A program made the position numbers and the translations under genes. 64,000 nucleotides of DNA from Phascolomyces articulosus (taxonomy: Eukaryota; Mucoromycota; Mucoromycetes; Mucorales; Lichtheimiaceae), in NCBI GenBank assembly GCA_025677815.1, contig JAIXMP010000030.1, positions 553,796 through 617,795 of the forward strand, in the 5' to 3' direction. Under the pieces are notes generated by a model. The model was not told where the DNA came from. It did no database searches and saw only the letters and a program-made list of their open reading frames with translations. Shown one piece after another: positions 47,592-58,844 of the stretch; within the stretch, counting starts at the first letter, position 1; each line of letters begins with the position of its first letter.

Positions 47592-50500
47592 TTAGGCCTT
47601 GGGGAGTAACGCATGAACACCTTCAATGACCTTGATAGGGAAATTGCGACCATTATGCATTTGTTGAACAACAGCAAAAGCCTTTTCAGGTTGTTCATTG
47701 GCAAGATAAGCCTTGACCATGGCTTCATAAGTACTAGGTTCCTTGGCCAACACTTGAGATTGTTTAGATTCCTTGACATCCACCATACGTTCCCAAATCT
47801 TTTCAGCCTTTTCCATATCACCACGAGCACCATAACCAGTAATGAAAAGATTCTCAATATAAGGTGAAGAACGAGCACCCGAAGTCAACATGTCCTTGTA
47901 AAGTTGTTCAGCAGCTTGCATATCATTGTTATCAATATAAGTATTGAACATGGCTTGATAGACGGTTTCATCAGGCTTGACCTTGGCCTTTTTCATTTCA
48001 TTATACACAGCCACGGCTGAGCTGACATCGCGATGGAGACAACCATAGGAACGAATCAAGGTAGCAAAATGACTTGGACCAGGCTTGATACCATGACGTT
48101 TGGTCATATCAGTCAACAATTTGTGAGCAGCAAGCATGTCATAAGGTGGTATATTGGCATACACTTCCATCAATAACTTGTAAGTATGACCGGATGGCTT
48201 AAGATTGTATTGCAGCAACAAATGATAATACTCAAGGGCCTTGTCGCGATTAGGTTTTTGTTGTGTATAGAATTGAATCATGCTGTTAAAGACACCAATA
48301 CGAGGATAATACTTGGGTGAACGCAGCATTTCATGGAAGAATCGTTCAGCACGTGCTTCGGAACTGCAACGAATACAAGCAGAAATCAAGGCAGCATAGG
48401 TAATGGAATTGGGTTGTACACCAAACTTCTTCATTTCATCAAAGAGACGCAAAACATGATCAATCTTGCGACATTTGGCCAATTTCGACATGATGACATT
48501 GTAGAAATAAACGGTAGGACGGACCTTGTTCTTCATGGCTTCATCATAAATATCCAAAGCATCCATGGATTCATCGGCTGTGGTATTGGCAGTACAGCTC
48601 AAAAGCGAACCATAGGCATCGCCATCAGGAATCATACCTCGTTGACGCATCTTGCCATAGAATTCACGAGCATTGGGCAAATCATCCACACGAGCATAAG
48701 CAACCAACATACTATTGTACACATGTTGCAAGGCACGATGCTGAAGGTTCTTGGGTAATCGCATCAATGGATCAATCACAAGATCATATGTCTTGATGGC
48801 AGAAGCTAAGTTGTTTTGACGTGTTGCTTGTTGAATGATATCACGAACAGCATCAGGCGAAGGGATTTGTCCCTTTTGAACAATTTGCTTGTTAAGAACT
48901 TCAAGGGATCCCTTGAAATTGCCTTGAATAGCCAGATCCAAAGCAGCACCAGATTGTAAATCGGATTCCACGGTCCACCCTTCTACTTCAGCTGCCATTT
49001 CTTGTTGCTTCTTACTACCTTGTTGTTGAACTGTTGTAGGTGGTTTGCTGTTATTGTTATGACTCGATTGTTGTTTTTGTTGTTCCAATTGTTCAAGATA
49101 AGGTTCAAACACCTTTTTCCAACGAGCATCCGATTCCAAATCCTTGTGCTTCTTGAAACGGGTAGAAACACGAACGTATAAATTGAGTGTAGGTTCAATG
49201 CTCAATGCTCGCATGGTTTCCACCAATTCAAAAACACGTTCACTAAACGCATGCGTACGAATATCTGACTTGAACACGGCTTCATACAATGTAGTGAAAT
49301 CACGCACATCGACATCCTTGGTAAAAGCTTCCCAAGCAGCTGGGCTCGATTTTGCTGCATCGTATTGAACCAAAATCGCCTTGGCTACACGACTATCCAA
49401 CTTGATACCAAACTTGTTCATGAAACGCATGGCTTGAACTGATGAATCCAAATCATTACACTTGACAGTAAATTCACGTACAACATCCAATAGGGGAGAA
49501 CGCTCGGTAATAAAACTGGAGGTAGCATGTATGCTAGTGACAATCTTGAGTGCATCCAGTGCCTTTGTCGTATTCTTGACATCCAAATATCCCATAACCA
49601 CTTCTCTTGCCATGGAAACATCCAATTCAAATCCTTTTTGACTCATCAATTGAACAACCTCCAAACTCTTGTCAGGTCGTTGTTGGCTACGCAACAAACA
49701 TACATAATCGGCCAAATGACCATATTGTCGTGAAATATCACATTGGACCATCTTGTTATACATTTCATCGGCCTTGTCTGCTTGTTTCATACGACAATAC
49801 ATGCTCAACAACATACCATAAGTATTCCCATCAGGCTTGAGTGATGATTCGGTTTCCAATTTGGTCAACAACGTATCAACAAAAGCCAAATCGTTCTTGG
49901 TAGAAGCGCCATTAATGATACGGTTGTAAGGAGCAATGGTGACACGAACATGATCCTTGGTCATCACATTTTCCAAAACATCCAATGCACCTTGAAGATC
50001 TCCGGCTTCGACATGCGCATAAACATATGCATTATAAACATAGGCAGGATCATGTTTGGGTAATTTACCACGGAGCGCTTTGTATTCATTGAAACATTCT
50101 CGTACAGCCGATAAATCACCTGCATATCCAAACAGGGTCATCAACATGGCAAAGGTTGCACTGTTTGGGTTCACCGTCTTGGATAATTCTAATTGTTCAT
50201 AAATATACAAAGCATCCTTGGTTTGCCCCTTGGTCGAAAGCATGCTAAGCATGGCATTATATAATTCTACATCAAATGCTTCTGTTCGTTCTTCGTTCAC
50301 AGCACGTTCAAAAAGAGCCAAGGCACGATCCAGATTGTTTTCGCTTTCCAATTCACCCAAATTGGATACCTCGACACCGAATCGAGCAATACGTCGACGT
50401 AACATGTTGACTGTCTTGTGGACTTCATCATCCCGAGTACATAAACACTTAATCAAGGTAGCATAGGTATGGGATGTTGGACGAACACCATTGGCAACCA

Positions 50501-51128
50501 TATCTTCATAGACTGTCAACATGGCAGTTAAAGGATGGTTATGTTTTCGAAGAGTACCATAGGCATCCAATACAGCATCGTACGTTTGTGTTGACATGGA
50601 AGCACCTGCCGTACGACCGGCCAAAAATTCAGTGACAACGGCTTCAGGGTCTTTGGCTTTCGCTGCCGTCAAAATACGTCTATTGATTCCTTCATCAGTT
50701 TCAACCACTGAACCATCTGTGATGGTTGCTGTTGAAGGCGGTGTTGTGGTCGAACCAGACACTTCAATTGCAGCAACTGCTTCCATTTCAGCCTTATGTT
50801 GTTGTTGTGCTGCAGCTAAAGCATGATTGAATCGTGCTTGAGGAACTCTGGAAATTTTAGCCAAATGCTGCCAATTGGCTGGTGTACGGTGCAATGCCAC
50901 TGATCGATATTGTTGGTGTCTTTGTTGTTGTTCGTCTTCAGCTGTGGAAGGTTTATTTAACTGTGCCGAAGCACGACTGGTGGTATATGCGAAATTGACA
51001 TTACGGGATTGTAAATTGGAAAGAAATGCGGTTGATTTGGGTGTACTGTGAGCAGCTGCTAATTGTTTTGAAAGACCACTTTGTCGAGCAACGGTGTTGA
51101 GCAATGAACTGCCCTTAGCACCATACAT
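47592..51128 (-). CDS. Large mitochondrial pentatricopeptide repeat protein
   Basis: One uninterrupted exon of 1178 residues, notable beside intron-rich neighbours. The first ~60 residues are rich in Ser/Ala/Arg and poor in acids (LLNTVARQSGLSKQLAAAHS), a likely mitochondrial presequence. From about residue 175 PPR motifs recur roughly every 35 residues, for example TYDAVLDAYGTLRKHNHPLT, YNAMLSMLSTKGQTKDALYI, FYNVIMSKLAKCRKIDHVLR and VYQAMFNTYIDNNDMQAAEQ, in two blocks separated by a Gln/Asn-rich linker (QQKQQSSHNNNSKPP). PPR proteins bind organellar RNA; long fungal ones act in processing or translation of mitochondrial transcripts (Cya5/Dmr1-like). The exact orthologue was not determined. 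Confidence 0.88.
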   Translation of the reverse strand: MYGAKGSSLLNTVARQSGLSKQLAAAHSTPKSTAFLSNLQSRNVNFAYTTSRASAQLNKPSTAEDEQQQRHQQYRSVALHRTPANWQHLAKISRVPQARFNHALAAAQQQHKAEMEAVAAIEVSGSTTTPPSTATITDGSVVETDEGINRRILTAAKAKDPEAVVTEFLAGRTAGASMSTQTYDAVLDAYGTLRKHNHPLTAMLTVYEDMVANGVRPTSHTYATLIKCLCTRDDEVHKTVNMLRRRIARFGVEVSNLGELESENNLDRALALFERAVNEERTEAFDVELYNAMLSMLSTKGQTKDALYIYEQLELSKTVNPNSATFAMLMTLFGYAGDLSAVRECFNEYKALRGKLPKHDPAYVYNAYVYAHVEAGDLQGALDVLENVMTKDHVRVTIAPYNRIINGASTKNDLAFVDTLLTKLETESSLKPDGNTYGMLLSMYCRMKQADKADEMYNKMVQCDISRQYGHLADYVCLLRSQQRPDKSLEVVQLMSQKGFELDVSMAREVVMGYLDVKNTTKALDALKIVTSIHATSSFITERSPLLDVVREFTVKCNDLDSSVQAMRFMNKFGIKLDSRVAKAILVQYDAAKSSPAAWEAFTKDVDVRDFTTLYEAVFKSDIRTHAFSERVFELVETMRALSIEPTLNLYVRVSTRFKKHKDLESDARWKKVFEPYLEQLEQQKQQSSHNNNSKPPTTVQQQGSKKQQEMAAEVEGWTVESDLQSGAALDLAIQGNFKGSLEVLNKQIVQKGQIPSPDAVRDIIQQATRQNNLASAIKTYDLVIDPLMRLPKNLQHRALQHVYNSMLVAYARVDDLPNAREFYGKMRQRGMIPDGDAYGSLLSCTANTTADESMDALDIYDEAMKNKVRPTVYFYNVIMSKLAKCRKIDHVLRLFDEMKKFGVQPNSITYAALISACIRCSSEARAERFFHEMLRSPKYYPRIGVFNSMIQFYTQQKPNRDKALEYYHLLLQYNLKPSGHTYKLLMEVYANIPPYDMLAAHKLLTDMTKRHGIKPGPSHFATLIRSYGCLHRDVSSAVAVYNEMKKAKVKPDETVYQAMFNTYIDNNDMQAAEQLYKDMLTSGARSSPYIENLFITGYGARGDMEKAEKIWERMVDVKESKQSQVLAKEPSTYEAMVKAYLANEQPEKAFAVVQQMHNGRNFPIKVIEGVHALLPKA

Positions 51129-52648
51129 GATTTAAATTACTGGTAAGAAAAAAAAAAGAGAGAGAAAGGGTGGTTTTGTTGTTATTATTTTTTTTCTTTT
51201 AAAACAAAGCACGAAGCTTTTTCGATTATTATTTTTTTTTCGTGGAGAAAAAAAAAGAAGAAAGAAGAAGAAATATTGTTGGTAAAAAACAAAAAGAGGT
51301 ACCAAAAGAAATAAAAAAAATAATAATCCGATTTTTTTTTTTTTTGACTCATGGGACGGATGTGTAGGAACAAGCGGAGTTTTACTTTTTCTTTTTCGGG
51401 AAACGGATCATTATTTCTCCTTCAAGCGGATGCTGTATTTTTTTTCTGGCTCATTCTGGCACTGACGATTTCATCCATACCTAATAAAGTAGTTTTACGT
51501 GGTTGAACAACATTCATATCCGAATCTCCCCCCTCCATTGTACTCCACTTGTATATTGCTAAAGTCGTCATCTTGATTCAATATATATAATTTTTTTTAA
51601 GTATTTTCTATCAAATTAAATAGCTTGTGTGAATTTGAAAAAATGATCTTCTTTTTCTAAAATTATATAAGGTTTTCTTATTTATATATAAATCGTATGT
51701 CTTGATTTTTGCCATTTATGCTTATTATTACATGTGGAGAAGTGATGGAACAGGAATTGGGGGTTATTATATAACAATAAGATGTTGTTTTTTTCATATA
51801 AATCATAAAATCTTGTCTTACAATACCCCAAAAAGAAGGGCTTGTCATGTTTTTTGATGTATATTTTTTTAAAAAAAAAATGTGTGTGTGTTTCAGATCC
51901 CAAACAACAAGCGACTATCGATACCATATGACAATTATATGTCTTAAACAAAATTTTTGTTTATGTGTTATTATGAAATGTTTTCATCGATCAAAAATCT
52001 CTTTTAGATTACGTAACATCGTGTTTATATATGGAGAAGAACGTATAGTATGATTTTTGGGTCAGTTGACTCACTTTTATCAGATCAAATACATCGTGGT
52101 GGGTTTATGGGGCTAATATAAGTAGAAAGGATCTTGATATAATAAAATGCCTCGCGTGTCTCTTCCTCACATAACGCGCTCAGCATGTCAAAACCCATTC
52201 TTGATGGGTGATGTGAGTTGTCTCTCTCTTATATATACCTACATAGTAGTAACTATATCATTAGAAAAAAATTTACTAAACTTATAAAAGTCATTTTGCT
52301 ACTTTTTAGGACCGAATTCGTTCAAGAATGTATTCTATAAATAGATGAAAGTTATTATTTTTCTTTGTGCTTGACATACAGGGACTAAAGTTATTATACA
52401 ATGAGCTCATTTTAGTATTCATAATGAATATATTTATATAGATAATTATATAAGGTTCTTTATTTATCACCAATAATTACGTCAAAAAGAAAAATAATTT
52501 ACAAGATTGATATAAAGTGAGGCAGGATATGTTATATAAATTATATTATGGAAAAATAGAGTCAATTAGTCAATTAGTCAATTATCCTTCTCCTATTGTA
52601 TTTTTAATCTTTATAAAAGAAAAATACACTTACTTCACCCCAGCTTTG
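51129..52648. other. 1.5 kb intergenic upstream of the PPR gene
   Basis: AT-rich with many A/T homopolymers in the first 250 bp. No gene recognised. Confidence 0.55.
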
Positions 52649-54150
52649 CTATGCTATGGAGGCCAGCACTTCTTTACTGGCAAAGTTTTTTTTAAAACCT
52701 TCATCACGTTCAAATTCATCATCGCTTTCCAATTCCTGTTCTTGTAACTGAGCATTTATTCCTTGAAGTTGTTGTGGACGACAGAGATGGACAGTTCGAG
52801 AGTTAAGATTCCCATTGGAGTTGACATATGCCATAAAGACGGGTACCAATATTGTTTGCTGCGTTCAAATCCCGATCGATTAATCGGCCTTGATTACCAC
52901 CTTCTCTTGGACATGTAGGGCAATATCTGTATGGAAAGACATTTCGTTGCCAACCCATTAATAAAAATTAAGAAGTGTATTGACTAAAAAGTACATCATT
53001 ACTATAATATATTTTATTATATATCTGCTGGAACCCTATTCGGGCACTGCGATGTAGGGGTCAAAGGGTTTCCCTCATCATCGGTACACCACAAAACCTT
53101 TCGGCCTTTTCTCCAATTCTGTGAAACTTGTCGTATTTGTTGTTTGCTATATTAAAAAAATAGTATGTAAAAAGTTGACAAATTCATTGAAAAGTAAAAT
53201 GAATAAATATTCACACATACGAATGAACTCTACAAAGGAGAAGATCTCATTCATTATCTCCTTGGCTTTGATATCGCAAAGAAACTGTTCTTTCATAATA
53301 AACTGAACACATGACACTTGTACGGAACTCATCGACGAACATAACCATAGTTCTTCTTGCAAGAACTGCACGAAAAGTCTATAAAAAAGTTTTAGTTACT
53401 TTTGAATTCATTTTTTATTGTTTGTTCTTTGACTTTTATTTACTTCAACTGGTAGACTTTCCAGTCCTTTCATGTTGTGCTTGACCCTTCCATCACTGTA
53501 GGCAACAATAGTAGGAGGGGGAGGTAGATATCCAGGTTGTCAGCGACGCAAACGACGGTAACCTCTTCGGTGATTCTTTCGTTGTTTCTTTGAATGATGG
53601 AAGAAAAGCGGGTCATTAGGTGGAGCAGGGCTCTAAAAAGAAAAAAAAAGTTAATATTTTTATCATAATAATCATTTTTGTATACACACATATATATACA
53701 TTAACTTTAGTTACATTGCCTGCTCCGTCAAATCCCATTAACCTGTTTGCCAAATTCTCAAGGGCTGACCTTCTTGCGCCAAAATACCACATCAGCATCT
53801 CTCGATGCCGACAATGAAAATTAAAACGAACATATAGCCTAAATATACACAACAAATAAAAATAATTTATATTAAATTCGTAATAATTATCATATTGAAC
53901 ATTATATCATCGAAACATTCAAATTACAAGATTAAAAATAAAGAACCACTTACTCGTTATGAATTTGGCTTAGCAAGTTCAAATATTCAATAAATCCAGC
54001 AGATGTGTGAGCAGTTGCGGGCCTTTCGGTCAAGTTATATAATTCATGCAAATCCGTGATACCATTTGACCTCTACGTCTTTCTTCATTAGGATAATCAT
54101 TTCGATTACGTAATTCATTTTGAAGTGCCCATCTGAACATTGATTGCATC
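52649..54150 (-). pseudogene. Decayed Fanzor (eukaryotic TnpB-like) nuclease gene with introns
   Basis: Minus-strand exons with fitting phases: 53954-54150, 53700-53838, 53444-53632, 53221-53378, 53048-53146, 52649-52926. Order of motifs follows Fanzor2/TnpB: FIEYLNLLSQIHNE then HCRHREMLMWYFGARRSALE (helical region), PTIVAYSDGRVKHNMKG (the xVAxGDxxFxxxxKG block), MVMFVDEFRTSVMCS (glutamate block next to the zinc finger), then CPTCPREGG and DRDLNAANNI (second zinc knuckle and RuvC-III Asp). The last exon shifts frame after NNI and continues to CRPQQL and an acidic tail. Damage: in-frame TGA in exons 3 and 4, frameshifts in exon 1 and the last exon, and a Tyr at the expected fourth Cys (CSVYY). 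The RuvC-I part and N-terminus were not found upstream, so it is also truncated. Confidence 0.75.
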
Positions 54151-54303
54151 CTATAAGAGGTCAATAGTCATTGTGTTAAGACAATCTCGATAATTGAAAA
54201 AAAAAATTTTAAATTTTTCCTTTCTTTCCTAGATGGACTATTAAAAAAAACTTAATGGTATTGTAGCGCTCCTTAGTCCGGTTAATATTGGATATTTTCT
54301 TTT

Positions 54304-54329
54304 TCTCATTCTCATTCTCATTCTCATTC

Positions 54330-54370
<41 letters not shown>

Positions 54371-54372
54371 TT
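54304..54372. repeat. Compound microsatellite (CATTCT)n-(TTA)n
   Basis: About four CATTCT-type hexamers followed by some 14 TTA units, directly upstream of the Fanzor relic. It may mark where the 5' part of that gene was lost. Confidence 0.9.
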
Positions 54373-54476
54373 CATTGTTGTTATTATTTCTTTATCAGTA
54401 TCAGTATTATTATCTTTAAAGTACATTATATTGTACATCAACATAAAGCACTCTTATTGGATGAAACTTATTCACA

Positions 54477-54739
54477 TGTTACATTTGCTTTTGTAACAAT
54501 TGCAATTGCTTTTGATAACATTTGCTTTTGCTTTTACAAATTATTGCAAAAGCAAATAGTATAAATAGAAGACTGGTTTCGATTTCTTTAGTTCTTCAGT
54601 TCTTTACTCCTGGGTTCCTAACTCTCAGTTCTTTTATTTTCCAGTTTTCAGTACTTTACTTTATTTTCTCAATAAAATATCTTAAACTTATCCTTTACTC
54701 AAAACTTTTTGTCTTTTGAAGAAGTGAGATAATATAACA
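54477..54739 (+). mobile_element. Possible solo LTR
   Basis: 263 bp beginning TGTTAC and ending TAACA, with an internal TATAAATA at 54560 and AATAAA at 54671, in promoter-to-polyadenylation order. TTCAC occurs at 54471 and 54740, as for a 5-bp duplication, but the left copy is one base away from the TG end. No internal retrotransposon genes nearby. Confidence 0.3.
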
Positions 54740-54999
54740 TTCACTATTCTTTCATTATAACAAGACTATTTCTCGTGTGGTTTCAGACGTATAATTCCTG
54801 AAAATAAGAGCTCCCACACAACCTATCTTTATTTATTTTATTATTTGATCCACAAATCGATCACTTCATACAACTTTTATTGATATCATTATCAATTATT
54901 TTACTCTATACAGAAGGTTCTTTAACACAAACAGAACGCTTCAGTATGCACCATTAGACAGTTCCAGTGTGTGTTCAACACATTATTGTTGCTCTTCAA

Positions 55000-55563
55000 G
55001 GTTTTCAATGGTGTCAACTGCAGTCACCAGTGATCTTAATCCTATATGATATTCCGCATGTATTATGTTTAATACTCAAAGACCATAATAAATTGATATA
55101 CCATTTTTAACCCACTCGTTTCTGAAACACCAGTGACCTTGACAAGTAGCTTGCACGCTCCGAGAGTTGTACAATATCTTCCAGCTGTAATTTCCTCTCG
55201 TAATGTGCAATGAACTAGCTTTAAAATGGTTCAATGATCATTTCTTAATTGGCTGTAGAGAGTGTTAAATTATTGAGATGCCATTATATTACGAAAAAGG
55301 TACTATTCGAAAGTACATGCATGTTCTGACGAGTTCTATCTCAGAAGTCTCATTTTCACTATGCTTCAATTTTATTAAGAGAGACTTTTTTAAAACAGCT
55401 ACTATATCATTCCAAGCCTCTTGGTAATAAAACGGAACGGCAAGTGATTTTAATTCCTGTAACTGTTTATCGTCATCATCCAATTGAATACCATCAGAAT
55501 ACCAACTTGGAAATGTATTATCAGCGTAATAATTAAAGTATAACTACCGTAAACTTTTGGGAC
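55000..55563 (-). pseudogene. Relic of an F-box/LRR gene (middle and C-terminal part)
   Basis: Minus-strand frame from 55563 reads SLR, a TAG stop (55544-55546), then YFNYYADNTFPSWYSDGIQ and LDDDDKQLQELKSLAVPFYY, closing at 55289. It matches the middle of F-box/LRR protein 2 (SLRYLSIDDF...DDDD...IQDRLQALTIYC). Weaker LRR-like pieces (TGVSETSGLKMVYQF) continue to about 55000. It lies directly downstream of the truncated F-box gene and is probably its lost 3' part. Confidence 0.55.
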
Positions 55564-55790
55564 ATGTATTATGTACCATTGTCTATCGCTAAAGCTCCAG
55601 ACAATTGTGGAAGTCTAACGGACTACCCGAACCTGAACTAACAAAGGTCCCTCCCTCCCACACCATGGCTTTGCTCAACATAATCAAGTTGTTTAGTATT
55701 GGATTATAGCTTTATTTATAGCAAAAAAAAGAAAATAGATAGTTCCATTTTATTTTATTTTATTCTATTCATTTACATTTGTAATGTTTC

Positions 55791-56833
55791 TCATATATTT
55801 TGGCAATAAAGAAAGGGGTTTGATTGCAGCGCACTTATTAGTTCAGGTTCGTTAAGTCCTTCAGACCGAACGAATAAAAGGGTTGTGATGTTTTCTTCTT
55901 CATCATCCTCATCCGTTGAATCAAATTGAGCATAAACGAGTGATGGACATGCCGTAAAAAGCTTTTGGGTATCTTTTTTTGTCAAGTTGATGTCACAAGA
56001 CCAAATAAGGTGTGTCAAGGCTGAAGTTGATGGATATTCATTTACAAGAGCATCCTCGTAGTACCAATCTGGATGACATGGAATTGTCACTTCGAGACGT
56101 TTGAGTGTTGGACATGCTGATAGAATTGCTGCTAAAGGTGGTATATCGAATCCTTCCAAATACCGTAGGTCTGCATCAGTAGATAGTTCAAGACTGATCA
56201 AAGAATGTCTAAGCTGACGGAGACATTTCAAGATATCTCTGCCAACTATATCACACACGTTCCCACAGTTCCAAGCTTTTTTTATTGGTCCCGTTAGTTA
56301 GTGAACAAATATCATAACACATTCATGCTTTGACATTAGGCAAGTACTGATAAGAAAAATGATATAATCATACCTAATGATGTCAAATTATTCATGGAAC
56401 CTTCCAATATTTGTTCCACACTTAAATCCAATCCTCCTTGATCCGGTTTTGAAATTGTATATGACTTTATATGCATTCCCATCAATGGGTAATATTTTGG
56501 GATCCATTTGTTGTAATTTAGTTCATTCTCGAGGATTATTTCTTCCCATAGCGATGGACACTTTTGTAATACGTGTTGCCACCCAGGACTCACATCCATG
56601 CACATAAATAAGGTTTCGGTTGGAAACGCTTCGAATATCATGAATATTATTTCAAATGGTAAAATAGTAACAAAATCAATAGGTAGACCGTGAGGTTCAT
56701 TCTCTTCTTTATTAACTGATTGTTGCGGTTGTGTTTTGCGACTTTTGTAATGAGATGATGGATTATTTTGTTGTTTAATCGTAAGCATGGTTTCATTCAA
56801 TGAACTTTTCTCAGGTTTGGCATACTTTGTCAT
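55791..56833 (-). CDS. Truncated F-box protein 3
   Basis: Two exons (56374-56833 and 55791-56275 on the minus strand), 314 residues against ~620 for its relatives. A Gln/Asn/Lys-rich N-terminal linker precedes the F-box (FVTILPFEIIFMIFEAFPTE...WQHVLQKCPSLWEEI). The intron sits at the same place as in F-box/LRR protein 2 (SLG|AWN). Only the first LRRs remain (HSLISLELSTD, CPTLKRLEVTIP, CPSLVYAQFD), then an acidic patch (DSTDEDDEEE) and stop at QNI. The rest of the LRR arc appears as a relic at 55000-55563. It may still be expressed as a short F-box protein, or be a pseudogene. Confidence 0.7.
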
Positions 56834-57422
56834 TTTGGAAACAGTATTGGTGTCTGAATTGAGGGAAAGAATAAATAGAAAAAAAGAAAGAAGAGGCTGC
56901 GTAAAAGAAAGAGAGTTTTATTCAAAATAAAAGAAGAAAAAAAAGTTCTTTCTACCTTAGTGCCGTGTAACTTGCATATCCAAAGAAATAGCTCTTGCTA
57001 GGAGTACGAAGAAAAAAATACATTCTACACATGATCGCTGATCTGCACTGCAACGCTATCCTTAAAGGGAAAGAGGCGTAGTAATAGTGCGCAGTATTCA
57101 AATCGATGCTAAATGTACAAAATGCACTAACCATCAACAATATACGCTTACTCTTCTCACCGTCCTAAGACCTCAACAAATCTATATCACCTATAAAAGC
57201 AGTTTCAATGTTGTATTATCATTATAATTATCATTATAGTTATATGTAAAGAGAATCGTTTCAAAATGATCAGTTATTATAAACGGGATTAGTTTTTTTA
57301 AAAAAAAATGAGAAAGGGATTATATATGTATGTACAAGAGAGGCATGTAAAAAATATATAGGTATTATCATGCTTATGATGATAATTATTTGAGTTGAAT
57401 TATTAAAAAAAAGACTGACACA

Positions 57423-58687
57423 TTATAAACCACTTTGTAACTTTTCATAGGCTTGCTGTTCAAACTTTTGTTGTAAGGATTTCATTTCTTGATCGTATTG
57501 GGATTGTATTCGAGATAAAATGGCTTGATATTCTTTTTCGTAAGCTTCTTTTAATGGATTTAATTTTAATGAAATGGCGTTTCCTAGCAAATAAAAAAAA
57601 ACATGTATTATTAATAAAGATTCTTTCTTTGTTGATACACATCAGAGAATTATTTGCTTTTTCTATATATCGTTACCTGTGGCAAGATTACTATTACTAC
57701 TATTATGGGTGATACTATCCGGTTAGATCAGCATCAATGCAGGTTTTAAATCTTGTACAAATTCACTTGCAGAATAAAATGATGCCACTTCGTCTTCGTC
57801 GTCCTCTTCTTCATTTGTATTAGATTCGCCTCGCCATCGATTGATCCTATATCGTTGTCTATGAGACATATTTGGACTTGAATGACGTGACATATCGGAT
57901 GTTCGTTCAAATACAGGCTCTAACATTGGGTATTGGAAACACTGGATAAATTAATAAAACACCCTGGTTAGTAAAAAAAAAGGAAGAAATAATCCTTGAA
58001 TAGGCAGACAAAACAAATGATAATTATCTTTCTCCCGTACACTCTAGTTTTCTCATTTCTTTTACCTACTTTATTTGAACCTTAACTGATTCAGGTAAAT
58101 CAATCGGTTCATCCTGATCAGAATCTATATCCATGTCTGATGTCGAATCGGAAGGTAAAAGAGGATGTGGTACTACGATCGAATCGGATGGTTCAGCAAT
58201 ATCCATATCAGAAGATACGACTTGTGTATCTCGTTGTGGTGGTGGTGTATCAGAAACTGGAGGTGTATTATTTCATTGTTGTTGCTGCTGCTCTAATACA
58301 CATTCTGGTACAACCGATTGATCTTCCGGATGGATGGGGACAGTGATAGAGGAGGAGGAAGTGGAGGGTATATTGGGTGGCGCTGATGTTTCCGTAATAA
58401 TAAGCATTTCTGTTACTGTTGGTATTGAAGATGGGATAGGGAATTGGTAAGGCTCTGAAAAACCATTTCTAGCCCAAGAAATGACACTCTCTACCGCTTG
58501 TTGTAAAATAGGAGTTGCTTCTTCTGCTGTAGGCCATCGGTTTTTTTCAAGAACAATTTTTTGTTTATCAGACCACCAGCTATTTTGAGACCATTTGAAT
58601 TCATGATGCCAGTGATGCTGATTTTCTGAGGAAAAGGAAGATGTATTGTTTTTGAAATAGGATAATACTCGATCTTCAACACTTCCC
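57423..58687 (-). pseudogene. Multi-stop broken gene, family unknown
   Basis: Three minus-strand exons join with exact phase: (5' end open near 58687) to 58066, 57677-57941, 57423-57583. The frame is protein-like throughout: NRWPTAEEATPILQQAVESV, Pro/Ser/Thr-rich linker with repeated DMDI motifs, RQRYRINRWRGES, and a final charged coiled coil (LKEAYEKEYQAILSRIQSQY). Three in-frame stops interrupt it: TGA at 58273-58275, TAG at 58066-58068 (last codon before the donor) and TAA at 57723-57725. No start codon was found; upstream is the flank of the HET B duplication. I do not recognise the family. Confidence 0.6.
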
Positions 58688-58844
58688 AATGTAAATAATC
58701 AAATGATGGGTGCTAGTCCTGATCCACGTTATGATTCAAAGAAAAACTACTCCCATATGTTTGTACATCCGCTTAAAACTCGAGTGTTCCTAATGTGCAG
58801 CTTCTAAATTTATTAGGATATGCATCGAGTTCTCCATTTAGTAG

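Noticed and set aside
54240..54476. Upstream exon carrying the Fanzor RuvC-I aspartate
   Set aside because: No DxG-type motif in any minus-strand frame before the microsatellite, so the N-terminal part was treated as lost.
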